A DNA stretch of 64,000 nt from Paraburkholderia podalyriae (GTDB lineage: Bacteria > Pseudomonadota > Gammaproteobacteria > Burkholderiales > Burkholderiaceae). Both the position numbers and the translations under genes were made by a program. Below, piece after piece: positions 26,403 to 35,235 of this stretch (the first letter of the stretch is position 1; every line of letters begins with the position of its first letter). The stretch lies in NCBI RefSeq assembly GCF_014397785.1, contig NZ_VZQQ01000004.1:124001-188000 (forward strand), read 5' to 3'. The notes below the pieces were generated by a model, which was not told where the DNA came from, made no database searches, and worked only from the letters and a program-made list of their open reading frames with translations.

Positions 26403-28550
26403 GTGCCACGCGAAGCCGTCACCGCCTGCCGCATCTGCGCCGGCAACTGTTCACTGCGCTTGACCCTGGACGACGCCGGACGCGTCGTTGCTGCGCGCGG
26501 CGACCGCGACAATCCGCTCACGCGCGGCTACGCCTGTATCAAGGGCGCGTATCTGCATGAGGCGCATAACAGCGCGGAGCGGCTCTTGCACCCGCTGAAA
26601 CGGCAACGCGATGGCAGTTTCGTGCAGATGCCGCTTGACGTGATGTTGGCCGAGATCGCGGCGCAACTCCAGACACTGATCGAGCGCCACGGCGCCGATG
26701 CGGTCGCAGCCTTTCGCGGCACCATGAACTACTCTAACCTCGCCGCCAATCATATGTTGCCCGCCTTCCTCGCGGCGCTGGGTTCGAATTCGTTTTTTTC
26801 TACAATGACCATCGACCAGTCGGCCAAATGGGTGGCATTTGAGCGACTGGGCGGCTGGGCGGCCGGCAAAGATCCGTATGCGCTCGCCGACACGCTATTG
26901 TTCGTCGGCACCAATCCGCTGGTGTCGCTATCCACGTTCAACTTTGCATTGCAGAATCCGGTCAAGCAGCTCCACGAAGCGAAGGAGCGCGGCCTGAAGC
27001 TGGTGGTGATCGATCCACGAGAGACAGAGACCGCCCGCCATGCCGATGTCTTCCTGCAGGTGCTGCCGGGCGAGGACCCGACCGTCCTGGCTGGCCTGCT
27101 GCGCATCATTCTGTGTCGCGGCTGGCACGACGCTGAATTCTGCGCGCGCTACGTCAAGGACCTGCGACGAATGGCGCGCGCGGTCGAGCCGTTCACGCCC
27201 GAATACGTCGCCCAGCGCGCCGGCGTAAGCGTCGAAGGGCTCGAAGCCGCCGCTGCGGCCTTCGCGGAACCCGTCCGGGAGGCAGGCGGCCTGCGCCGCA
27301 AGCGTGGCTCGGCCGCGTCGGGAACCGGGCCCAACATGGCGCCGCACTCCAATCTGGCCGAGCATCTGGTCGAATGCCTCAACGTCGTGTGTGGCCGCTT
27401 CGCTCGCCCCGGCGACCCTGTACCGAATCCCGGCGTGGTCGCCCCACGCTACCAGCGCCGCGCCGAAGTGATTCCGCCGCGCCGTTCCTGGGAGTCCGGC
27501 TGGAAGAGCCGTGTCGGCGGCTATGGCATGCTGTTCGGCCAGAAGATGAGCGGCACGCTGGCCCAGGAAATCACTACGCCTGGCGCCGGCCAGATCCGCG
27601 CGCTGTTGGTCGACGGCGGCAATCCAGTCGATGCCGTGCCCGATCAGCGCCGCATCGCCGATGCGCTGCGCCAACTGCAACTGCTGGTATGCATCGAGCC
27701 ATTCATGACTAACACTGCGCGGCTCGCGCACTATGTGATTCCACCGAAGCTGATGTTCGAGCGCGCCGACCTGCATTCGCGCGACTACGAGTCCTACATC
27801 ATGTTCCAGCCTTACGCACAATACTCGGCCGCCGTGGCGACGCCGCCGGAGGGATCCGAAGTCGTGGACGACTGGTTCGTATTCTGGGATCTGGCGCGGC
27901 GCCTGGGCAAGACCATCATATTCGACGACGTTCCGCTCGATATGCGCGCAGCTCCGACCACCGACGAGCTGCTTGCGACTCTGGTTCGCCACGGCTCGAT
28001 CTCATTTGACGAACTGAAGCTGTACCCACAAGGGAAAGTCTACGAAATCGAACCGATGATCGTGCAGCCCGGCGAGCCAGCGAACACCGCGCGCTTCGAT
28101 GTGATGCCGGACGACGTCGAGCGCGAACTGGCGGGCGTACTGAACGAAGCGGGGGCGCCGCCGGGGTTCACGCATCGCCTTGCGGTGCGGCGCGTGCGCG
28201 ACGTGCAGAACACCATGTACCACCACCTGCCCGCGGTCCGCCGACGCATGCCGTTCAATCCGGCCTTTGTGCATCCCGATGACCTGGCTGCTCAAGGATT
28301 GACCGAAGGCCAGTGTGTGGCCATTGTTTCGCCGCACGGCCGCATCCGAGCTATCGTCAAAGCGGACCCCGCACTGCGCCGAGGCGTCGTGTCCATTCCG
28401 CACGGCTGGGGACCGATGCCCGACGAGGAACCCCAAACTTACGCCGGCGCCAATCCAAACCAGTTGCTCAGCACTACGGTTGGCCTTGATCCGATCAACG
28501 CCATGCCGGTAATGAGCGCGATGCCGGTACGCATCGAAGCTGTAGACTGA
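26403..28550 (+). CDS. Molybdopterin-dependent oxidoreductase (DMSO reductase family)
   Basis: About 715 residues from GTG 26403, chosen because a strong AGGAGG precedes it and the protein then begins at the iron-sulphur motif. The N-terminus has Cys9, Cys12, Cys16 and Cys45 (CRICAGNC...GYACIKG) for a [4Fe-4S] cluster. Then come molybdopterin-domain signatures (LLFVGTNPLVSLSTF, LKLVVIDPRETETARHADVFL) and a C-terminal dinucleotide-binding domain (GQCVAIVSPHGRIRAIVKAD, VSIPHGWGPMPDEEPQTYAG). No Tat signal is present, so it is cytoplasmic. It is close to soluble formate-dehydrogenase-alpha-like or assimilatory oxidoreductases. No partner electron-transfer or chaperone gene is adjacent; the substrate is unknown. 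Confidence 0.9.
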   Translation: MPREAVTACRICAGNCSLRLTLDDAGRVVAARGDRDNPLTRGYACIKGAYLHEAHNSAERLLHPLKRQRDGSFVQMPLDVMLAEIAAQLQTLIERHGADAVAAFRGTMNYSNLAANHMLPAFLAALGSNSFFSTMTIDQSAKWVAFERLGGWAAGKDPYALADTLLFVGTNPLVSLSTFNFALQNPVKQLHEAKERGLKLVVIDPRETETARHADVFLQVLPGEDPTVLAGLLRIILCRGWHDAEFCARYVKDLRRMARAVEPFTPEYVAQRAGVSVEGLEAAAAAFAEPVREAGGLRRKRGSAASGTGPNMAPHSNLAEHLVECLNVVCGRFARPGDPVPNPGVVAPRYQRRAEVIPPRRSWESGWKSRVGGYGMLFGQKMSGTLAQEITTPGAGQIRALLVDGGNPVDAVPDQRRIADALRQLQLLVCIEPFMTNTARLAHYVIPPKLMFERADLHSRDYESYIMFQPYAQYSAAVATPPEGSEVVDDWFVFWDLARRLGKTIIFDDVPLDMRAAPTTDELLATLVRHGSISFDELKLYPQGKVYEIEPMIVQPGEPANTARFDVMPDDVERELAGVLNEAGAPPGFTHRLAVRRVRDVQNTMYHHLPAVRRRMPFNPAFVHPDDLAAQGLTEGQCVAIVSPHGRIRAIVKADPALRRGVVSIPHGWGPMPDEEPQTYAGANPNQLLSTTVGLDPINAMPVMSAMPVRIEAVD

Positions 28551-29457
28551 ATCGCAAGAGAGAACCCCCCTTTTCGAATCGAACGGTTTGTTTTCGAGCA
28601 CGAGGATGCAGCTACCCGGCCGTCCTGCCTTGCCCGAAATCTGGCGAGCGAGCGAACGAAAGACCCTTGGATTACGAAACACCGGCTGAACGAACCTTGC
28701 TGTCAAAAGAGTGAATCGGATAACCCACTTCTATCGGAATTACTCCACTGCTCTCGCTTGCCTGTACGCTTGCTTCCATCTTGCGTTCGAGTAACCCGCC
28801 TTGCGTGACGTACCGACGCACGGCACTAGCCCTTGTTGAACAGGCTCAGGACACCGGAGATAGATTTCGCTGCCAGAACGAGCAGAGCGCCGGAGACGTT
28901 GTAGTCGACGTTGTACATCAGGTCCGTCAAGTAGAACATAGGTAGCGCAATTAGCGGATGGCATATCGTGCGGCTTATCAGGAGTCTCATAGACATCTCA
29001 CGCAATGTCGATTGCCCGAAGCGGTAGGTCACTGGACGCGAACCGATGGGTGCAAGTGGGATGGCGCAGCGGGCTTCGGATAGCCATGGAAGATTTCGCC
29101 ACGAGAACGGCTGACGTTGATCCCGTCACGTTCCGTCCTGTACCAACTCTGCCTCTCGCAACCGCTTGCGGTCCTGCCCGCGCGTCGACGTTTTTTGTCC
29201 GATCGTCCACGTCTTGCCGATGGTGCGCGTAGCAATTGCCGGGCGTCCAGAAAGATTGCCCTGCACTCCTGCCAAATTGCTCGATGTGTCTGCACGAGAC
29301 ACGCCTCATGAAGCGCCTCAGCAGGCGGGGTGGAATCATCCGTAAGGGATTTGTCATCGATTAGCGCAACGGGTATAACATGTACCCCTCGGCCAAATGA
29401 CGAATGACCGCCATCGCAGTTCCTTGCCTGGGAAATCGCATTTCACGCGAGCTATTC
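28551..29457. other. 907-base region without a supported gene
   Basis: No gene can be defended. A minus-strand frame at 28826-28996 would give a 56-residue hydrophobic peptide (including LIALPMFYLTDLMYNVDY) with a weak ribosome-binding site; it is possible but unsupported. The rest resembles non-coding or decayed sequence. The promoter of the AraC gene should lie near 29350-29450. Confidence 0.4.
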
Positions 29458-30501
29458 ATGGATGCAGTTTCCGACGTTCTGCGCGCTGTGCGCCTAAGCG
29501 GCGCGGTGTTCCTGAACGGAATCTTCACGGCACCGTGGTCCTTGATAGGCCGCACCGATGCGGCGCTCTGTGCGGCCTACCTACCGCGTTCAGAGCGGGT
29601 AGTCTCCTATCATCTGATCATAGAAGGGAGTTGCTGGGCGAAGTTGGCAAACGACCCGCATTCAGCTATTCATCTCAATGCCGGAGAACTGCTGGTGATC
29701 CCGCAAGGTGAAGCGCATGTGATGGGCAGCGCCATGGATGTTCCGCCTACGCCGTCGGAGTCGCTATTAGCCGGTCTGATGGTGGAAACACCCGGTGAGG
29801 TAATGACGCTGTCCCACGGAGGCGGAGGAGCGACGACTCGCATCGTATGTGGCTTTCTAGCCAGCGACGATACGCTGAGCAACCCACTGCTCTCATCGCT
29901 GCCGCGACTCTTCAAGATTGATATGCGTCACGATCCGCGCGCGGCATGGCTTGAGTCCTCTCTGAAGTTTGCTGCCGCCGAGGCAGGGGATTCGCGTCCG
30001 GGCGGCACGATCGTGCTCGCCAGACTGTCCGAACTCCTGTTTGTCGAGGCGGTGCGTAGCTGTATTGAAGCGCTACCCGCGGACCAGACAGGATGGCTTG
30101 CCGGCGTGCGCGACCGCTATGTGGGGCGCGCGCTTTCCTTGCTCCATGCTCAATCGGTTCACCCCTGGACCGTCGATGAGCTTGCGCGCAAGGTGGGGTT
30201 ATCGCGCTCGGCGTTGGCGCAACGGTTCACCAATCTTCTTGGACAACCGCCAATGCAGTACCTTGCGCGATGGCGCATGCAGATTGCGGCGCACGAACTG
30301 CTGATCGGCAGTAAGTCACTCGCGGCAATAGCGGAGCAGATCGGCTACGAGTCCGAGGCGGCATTCAGTCGAGCCTTCAGACGCGAATTTGGAATGCCGC
30401 CGGCAAGCTGGCGCCGGAGCAAAGGCAAGTTGGACGGCACTGCCGTATCCAGGCAGGCATCACTAAGCGCAAGTGGTATCGCACCGCCACCGGTTCAGTG
30501 A
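29458..30501 (+). CDS. AraC-family regulator with N-terminal cupin domain
   Basis: About 347 residues from ATG 29458 (MDAVSDVLRAVRLSGAVFLN, the usual start of this subgroup; an ATG at 29404 is also open). The N-terminal cupin (SYHLIIEGSCWAKL, LNAGELLVIPQGEAHVM) senses an effector. The C-terminal double helix-turn-helix is complete (LARKVGLSRSALAQRFTNLL, then LAAIAEQIGYESEAAFSRAF and FGMPPASWRR). It is followed by a ferritin-like diiron protein and an OsmC protein on the same strand, its likely targets. This AraC/cupin subgroup commonly controls small oxidoreductase or detoxification genes. Confidence 0.9.
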   Translation: MDAVSDVLRAVRLSGAVFLNGIFTAPWSLIGRTDAALCAAYLPRSERVVSYHLIIEGSCWAKLANDPHSAIHLNAGELLVIPQGEAHVMGSAMDVPPTPSESLLAGLMVETPGEVMTLSHGGGGATTRIVCGFLASDDTLSNPLLSSLPRLFKIDMRHDPRAAWLESSLKFAAAEAGDSRPGGTIVLARLSELLFVEAVRSCIEALPADQTGWLAGVRDRYVGRALSLLHAQSVHPWTVDELARKVGLSRSALAQRFTNLLGQPPMQYLARWRMQIAAHELLIGSKSLAAIAEQIGYESEAAFSRAFRREFGMPPASWRRSKGKLDGTAVSRQASLSASGIAPPPVQ

Positions 30502-30809
30502 CACCGTTCGCCAAGCCCAACGGTGCGTCGATAAACGTCAGCAAACGCCCGAACTGATCGGTGGCTCATTGCGCCAATTGGCCAGATCAATCGCCAGCGT
30601 GCCTCTGGCATGCCCGACGCAATGTACATTCACGCACGTCAATGCTGACGCGGCGTTTCAGTCATATCGTCCGGCGGCCCGATCATAGAGCTTCGCATAT
30701 CCCCATCGTACATTGAGCGTACCGGAATGCCAGATCAGCTATCTGGTTCTGACCGGTTGATGAACACGCACAACTCGACCGCGTGGCGGTCTCTATTGGG
30801 AGCAAGGCT
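30502..30809. other. 308-base intergenic region
   Basis: It separates the AraC gene from the diiron protein gene. No gene was identified. It should contain the promoter that the AraC regulator controls, but no clear operator repeats stood out. Confidence 0.4.
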
Positions 30810-31742
30810 ATGAAAGCAGTATCTCGACTTTCCGACCGCGATCGTTACGCCCGGTGCATTCGCGCCTCAAAGATGGTCAGTTGGGATATCGACCGTGACG
30901 TGATTGGAGGCCGCACTTTCGACACATCCCAGAAGTATCTGCCCGACGGGCTCTCACTGGCGCCGAATTTCTTCACCCTGTCTGGCAGTGAGAAACGGTT
31001 TGTCAGTCAGATTCAGGGCCGCACGTATGCAAACGTGTTCGGGCTGGTCGAACGCTTCATCAACGCAAAGGTGCTCGAAGTCGGCCGCGACTACTGGCTC
31101 GGCGACCAGGTGGCTCTTGAGGCGCTGGTTCGGTTCAGCGAGGAGGAGCTCAAGCATCAGGCGCTGTTTCGCCGGATCGACAAAATGATCGGTGAAACCC
31201 TGCCGGCCGGCTATCGCTTCGACGTCGACCCCGATGCCATTGCCGCTGTGATCCTCGGGAAGAGCACCTGGGCGGTACTGGCGCTGACGTTGCATATCGA
31301 GCTTTTCACACAGCTTCACTATCGTCAGAGCATCAATCCAGACGATCAGATATCCGAACTGTTCAAGAACGTATTTCTCTATCACTGGAAGGAGGAGAGC
31401 CAGCACGCCATCCTTGATGAACTCGAATGGCAGCGTCACGACGCCACTGTGACGGCCGATGAGCGCGACAAGGCTGTCGACGAACTCATCGAGCTGGTCG
31501 CCGCAGTCGACGGCATTCTGCAGGCGCAGGCCGCAGCCGATGCGCGTTATTTCGCGGCGAACTGCGGCCGCGCAGTCGACGAGGTTGAAACGCTGTCGAT
31601 CGAAGCGAATTTTCTGGAGGCTTACCGGTGGCAATACATCCATTCGGGTGTACGCCATCCCCACTTCGGGGAGGTTCTTCATAGGCTCATCTCCGAAGAC
31701 CAAGGCATGCGCATCCAGACTGCGCTTGCCACGCTGCAATGA
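30810..31742 (+). CDS. Ferritin-like diiron protein
   Basis: About 310 residues from ATG 30810, preceded by GGGAG; an upstream GTG at 30783 lacks a ribosome-binding site. The core is a helical bundle with repeated carboxylate-histidine motifs: FSEEELKHQALFRRI, TLHIELFTQLHYRQ and YHWKEESQHAILDELEW. The paired E-x-x-H motifs (ELKH, ESQH) are the ligand pattern of diiron oxygenases and ferritin-like proteins, such as AurF-like N-oxygenases. I do not recognise a precise family. It probably oxidises an organic substrate or handles oxidants, together with the downstream OsmC protein. Confidence 0.72.
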   Translation: MKAVSRLSDRDRYARCIRASKMVSWDIDRDVIGGRTFDTSQKYLPDGLSLAPNFFTLSGSEKRFVSQIQGRTYANVFGLVERFINAKVLEVGRDYWLGDQVALEALVRFSEEELKHQALFRRIDKMIGETLPAGYRFDVDPDAIAAVILGKSTWAVLALTLHIELFTQLHYRQSINPDDQISELFKNVFLYHWKEESQHAILDELEWQRHDATVTADERDKAVDELIELVAAVDGILQAQAAADARYFAANCGRAVDEVETLSIEANFLEAYRWQYIHSGVRHPHFGEVLHRLISEDQGMRIQTALATLQ

Positions 31743-31787
31743 GATTGACCGAAACGGAACAACCCGCGTAGGTAAAGGAGATGCGAT

Positions 31788-32360
31788 ATGAATGCGAATG
31801 CACCGACCCAGGAACCTATTGTCGTCAACGGCATCAACGTCGACGACCTGTTCGCGCTGATTGAAAGCGTCAGGCGCGATGCCTCGAAAGCCGCCACCAG
31901 TTGGCGCATTGCTACGACATGGCAAGGCCAGACCCGGACTCGCGCGGAGGTAGACGGCTTCTCGATCGGAGGACAGAACGTGTCGCGCCGGTTCACGATC
32001 GATATCGATGAGCCTTGCGAACTTGGCGGCTCTAATCAGTTTGCCAACCCTCAGGAGCATCTGATCGCGGCGCTGAACGCTTGCATCACGGTGGGTTACG
32101 CGGCGCAATGCGCCGTTCGCGGGATTACGCTCCAATCTCTCAAGGTTGAGACTGAGGGTGAAATCGATCTCAGAGGGTTTCTTGGGCTCGACTCCCAGGT
32201 GGCAAACGGCTACGAGAGCTTGCGTTTCACCGTTCGTATCAAGGGCAGCGGCACCAGGCAGCAATTCGCCGAGATCCACGACGCTGTGATGGCCACGTCT
32301 CCCAACGTCTACAACCTGGCGAATGCGGTCGCCTTGAAATCGACGTTTGTGGTCGAGTGA
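31788..32360 (+). CDS. OsmC-family protein
   Basis: A 190-residue OsmC-like protein with ribosome-binding site AAAGGAG. The core motif GGSNQFANPQEHLIAALNAC holds the first redox Cys of the family. At the position of the second Cys the sequence is ATSPNVYNL, with Ser instead, so the classical two-cysteine peroxidase cycle is not possible unless the other nearby Cys (YAAQC) substitutes. An N-terminal extension (residues 1-40) precedes the domain. It probably handles organic peroxides or another reactive compound and is co-transcribed with the diiron protein 45 bases upstream; a terminator follows. Confidence 0.86.
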   Translation: MNANAPTQEPIVVNGINVDDLFALIESVRRDASKAATSWRIATTWQGQTRTRAEVDGFSIGGQNVSRRFTIDIDEPCELGGSNQFANPQEHLIAALNACITVGYAAQCAVRGITLQSLKVETEGEIDLRGFLGLDSQVANGYESLRFTVRIKGSGTRQQFAEIHDAVMATSPNVYNLANAVALKSTFVVE

Positions 32361-32372
32361 CTTCGAGATGGG

Positions 32373-32412
32373 GCGCGGCGGTACCCGAATCGTTTCCGCG
32401 GCGCTTTTTTTT
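32373..32412 (+). terminator. Rho-independent terminator after the OsmC gene
   Basis: Stem GCGCGGCGG against CCGCGGCGC (one mismatch in nine pairs) with a 14-base loop, followed by eight T residues. It lies 12 bases after the OsmC stop and ends the AraC-linked diiron/OsmC unit. Confidence 0.85.
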
Positions 32413-32818
32413 AACGGACGGACGCGAGAGCACGCACGCCCAACTTCTCAAACCAGGTATTCGCCAACAACGCCGCACGCCGACCGATCGCTTTGGGCAA
32501 GGATCGCAGGCCGATCTGAGTAGGCGAAAGGCCGTTGTACGTCGCAAGCAGTCGATTAGTTTTTGCCTGGTCGAAGGGCAGTAGTGGCCCGGCTGCTGCC
32601 TGTGGCGATCGGCAGCGTCCGACCGTTTATAGGACCCTGAAACAAGAAGAGGACACCGGCTCTGTCGACCGCTACGACGTACGCCTAAGCAAATCGGTGC
32701 AGGCGTTACAGAGATCGGTCTGGGTGAAGGATCAATATGGGATATGCATTCACACCTCAAACAATTTCGTCGGCATAGAATTGATCGATCCAACACCGAG
32801 ACAAAGAGGTCACTGGCC
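32413..32818. other. 406-base intergenic region
   Basis: It lies between the terminator and the ArgE-like gene. No supported gene was found. Short plus-strand frames here overlap the hydrolase start in another frame and lack family similarity. Confidence 0.45.
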
Positions 32819-34015
32819 ATGCCTGATCAGCCGACAGCTAGCGCAAGCAATCGCGCGCCTTACCTTGCGCTAGTTGAGGAGCTCATTCGATACGACACGA
32901 CCAGCAGCCGCTCCAATCTCGGCCTGATCGAAGCAATCCGGGATCGCCTTCGAGCCCGCGACGTCGAAGCGCTTCTCGTCTATGACCGGTCCCGGCAAAA
33001 GGCGAATCTGTTCGCGACGTTGCCAGCGATGCACGGCGAGACGAATGGCGGCGTCGTGCTGTCCGGACACACCGATGTCGTTCCCGTAACCGGCCAGAAC
33101 TGGTCAAGTGATCCCTTCGATCCGGTCATCCGCGGCGATCGAATCTACGGCCGCGGCTCGTGCGACATGAAAGGGTTTATCGCCGTGACGCTCGGCTTGT
33201 TACCCGACATCCAGAAGCGCCGGCTGCGCGAGCCGATTCATCTCGCATTTTCTTTCGACGAGGAAGTCGGCTGTCTCGGCGCGCCGTTGCTGCTGGCGGA
33301 ACTTGCGAAACGCGGCATTCGCCCGGCTGGGTGCATCGTCGGTGAACCGACAAGCATGCGGCCCGTCGTCGCGCACAAAGGCAACAATGCTTACCGATGC
33401 TGCGTGAAGGGTCTGGCCGGCCATTCGTCCCGCACGCCGAGCGGCGTCAACGCGATCGAATATGCGGCGCGGCTGATCTGCCGCATCCGCGAGGCCGCCG
33501 ATCTACTTCGCCGCAACGGCCCGTTCGATCGCGCCTTCGACGTGCCATTTTCGACGGCGCAGACCGGCATGATCTCAGGCGGCATCGCGATCAACACGAT
33601 TCCCGAGCAGTGCGAGTTCTTCTTTGAGTATCGCAACCTGCCTTCAGAAGATCCAGAACGCTTTTTCGAGCAGATCGCCCGCTATGCCCGCGAGCAACTG
33701 GAACCGGAGATGCGCGCGGTGGCCGACGTGGCGTCGATCTCGTTTGAAAAGGTCGGCACGACCCCGGCGCTCGACAGCGCGGAACAAGCCGCCGTCACGC
33801 GACTCGTGCGGAGCCTGTGCAACGACTTCGAGACACGCAAGGTGACCTACGGTACCGAGGCCGGCCTGTTCTCGCAGGCTGGAATTCCGACTGTCATCTG
33901 CGGTCCTGGCAGCATCGACGATGCCCACAAGGCGGACGAATCCGTCGAGTTGTGGCAACTCGCGGAATGCGACCATTTCCTGCGGCAGGTACTCGAAACG
34001 CTCACCGCGCCCTGA
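32819..34015 (+). CDS. argE: M20 metallopeptidase, acetylornithine deacetylase (ArgE) type
   Basis: About 398 residues from ATG 32819 with AGAGG upstream. It has the dinuclear zinc ligands of the M20 family: SGHTDVVPVTGQNWSSDPF (His and Asp), YGRGSCDMKGFIA (bridging Asp), FSFDEEVGCLGAP (catalytic Glu and Glu ligand), GEPTSMRPVVAHKG and a final HKADESVELWQL (His). The AGHSSRTPSGVNAIEYAARL dimerisation segment is typical of ArgE, which hydrolyses N-acetylornithine or other N-acyl amino acids. It is convergent with the GntR gene, 12 bases apart, near a cluster of other amide hydrolases, so a catabolic N-acyl substrate is as likely as arginine synthesis. Confidence 0.9.
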   Translation: MPDQPTASASNRAPYLALVEELIRYDTTSSRSNLGLIEAIRDRLRARDVEALLVYDRSRQKANLFATLPAMHGETNGGVVLSGHTDVVPVTGQNWSSDPFDPVIRGDRIYGRGSCDMKGFIAVTLGLLPDIQKRRLREPIHLAFSFDEEVGCLGAPLLLAELAKRGIRPAGCIVGEPTSMRPVVAHKGNNAYRCCVKGLAGHSSRTPSGVNAIEYAARLICRIREAADLLRRNGPFDRAFDVPFSTAQTGMISGGIAINTIPEQCEFFFEYRNLPSEDPERFFEQIARYAREQLEPEMRAVADVASISFEKVGTTPALDSAEQAAVTRLVRSLCNDFETRKVTYGTEAGLFSQAGIPTVICGPGSIDDAHKADESVELWQLAECDHFLRQVLETLTAP

Positions 34016-34027
34016 AGCACGCCGACG

Positions 34028-34759
34028 TCATTGGCCATCGAACAGGATCGCCTCCAGATCGTCGTGCTCTTCCTCGGGCTCATGCAACCGGAGCGTGGCT
34101 TCGATATGTTCGAGATGCTCGATCATCACTTTTTGCGCCAGCTTCAAGTTACCCGCTTCCAGCGCATCGATCAGGCGCGTATGTTCGTCATGCGGACACG
34201 CCTTCGCCGTCGGCGCGTTGTAGAGCAGGATGGTCAGGCAGGTGAGCATCTGCAGGCCGCGCATCGTACGCTCGACGAAGCGATTGCCCGACACCTGCGC
34301 GAGCATCACGTGGAATTCGCCTGAAAGTCGTACCGAGGTGCGCCGGTCATCACGCTTACGGGCCTCATCTTCCTGTGCCACATGCGCGCGCAAACGCGCC
34401 AGGTCTTTCTTCGTCGCGCAACGGCACACCTTTTCGATGATCGGCAATTCGATCTGACGCCGCGCCTCGAACAACTCGCGCGCCTCCTCCACCGTCGGGC
34501 TCGCAACAAACGCGCCGCGATTCGGCACGATCGTGACGACAAGTTCGTGCGCCAGTTGCTGCAACACTGTCCGCACGGTGGTTCGGCTGACGCCAAAAAT
34601 AGTGGCGAGCCGGTCTTCGGCGAGCTTCGTGCCGGGCTGCAGCCGATGCTCCGAGATCGCATTCATCAAGCGCTCGTAAATCACGTGGCGATGCGCGCCG
34701 TCGAAGGAGCCGGCCACTTCGTTTTCGGCCGTCTTCGCCCTCTTCTTATCAGTCGGCAT
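34028..34759 (-). CDS. GntR-family (FCD domain) transcriptional regulator
   Basis: A 243-residue regulator. The GntR winged helix occupies about residues 25-90 (YERLMNAISEHRLQPGTKLA, FGVSRTTVRTVLQQLAHE), followed by an all-helical FCD ligand domain with a metal-binding pattern (EFHVMLAQVSGNRF, HTRLIDALEAGNLKLAQKVM, EHLEHIE). It is divergent from the ABC transporter/hydrolase operon, which it most likely represses until a ligand is present. TTGT-N2-ACAA sequences in the intervening region fit FCD operators. Confidence 0.92.
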   Translation of the reverse strand: MPTDKKRAKTAENEVAGSFDGAHRHVIYERLMNAISEHRLQPGTKLAEDRLATIFGVSRTTVRTVLQQLAHELVVTIVPNRGAFVASPTVEEARELFEARRQIELPIIEKVCRCATKKDLARLRAHVAQEDEARKRDDRRTSVRLSGEFHVMLAQVSGNRFVERTMRGLQMLTCLTILLYNAPTAKACPHDEHTRLIDALEAGNLKLAQKVMIEHLEHIEATLRLHEPEEEHDDLEAILFDGQ

Positions 34760-35235
34760 GAAAGGATCCTGGTAATGAGCTGAATCACGACAAGGGCAAC
34801 GTGCGCGGCTGACTACACCAATTGCACTGCCTCGCCGCAGTGCAAATTATCGCTGATATTGCACACAAGTTATATGCCAGATCGCATTTTTGTTGCAAAA
34901 GCAAATTGTACGACTGTGTCCGTCATTCCTTGTTAGATCAAGCTAAAAATGTTTGAACGCATGATGCCCGGTCACTGTGCCCAGCGCAACATGGCGGTGC
35001 GAAACCAGCCTTTCTGCCACATTGTGGTGCGTTTTTTGGAAAACAGGACAAGACAAGATTGTGTACAAGAGTTGCGATTTATTTAAAACAATACCCTCAA
35101 CATCCTGTAAACAAAGCGATGCGCTTGAGCGCATACGAAGCCCCGCTCGCTGGCACGGTCTTCGCTAAACATCGTCAAGCCCTCGCGGGCGGCAAGCCGT
35201 CTGCCCGAGCGATTCCCTGACTCCCAGATCCTGTC
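34760..35235. other. 476-base AT-rich divergent promoter region
   Basis: It separates gntR from the operon starting at 35236. It is clearly richer in A and T than its neighbours and contains inverted repeats, including TTGC-AAAA-GCAA at about 34893-34904 and TTGT-GT-ACAA at 35059-35068. No gene was seen. Confidence 0.6.
35059..35068. promoter_or_regulatory. Candidate GntR/FCD operator (TTGT-N2-ACAA)
   Basis: Perfect 4-base arms around two bases, the form commonly bound by FCD-type GntR regulators. It sits 168 bases before the first structural gene, within the AT-rich divergent region. Confidence 0.4.

Noticed and set aside
30954..32279. A 441-codon open frame on the minus strand
   Set aside because: It is antisense to the diiron and OsmC genes, both of which show clear family motifs; the antisense frame has none.
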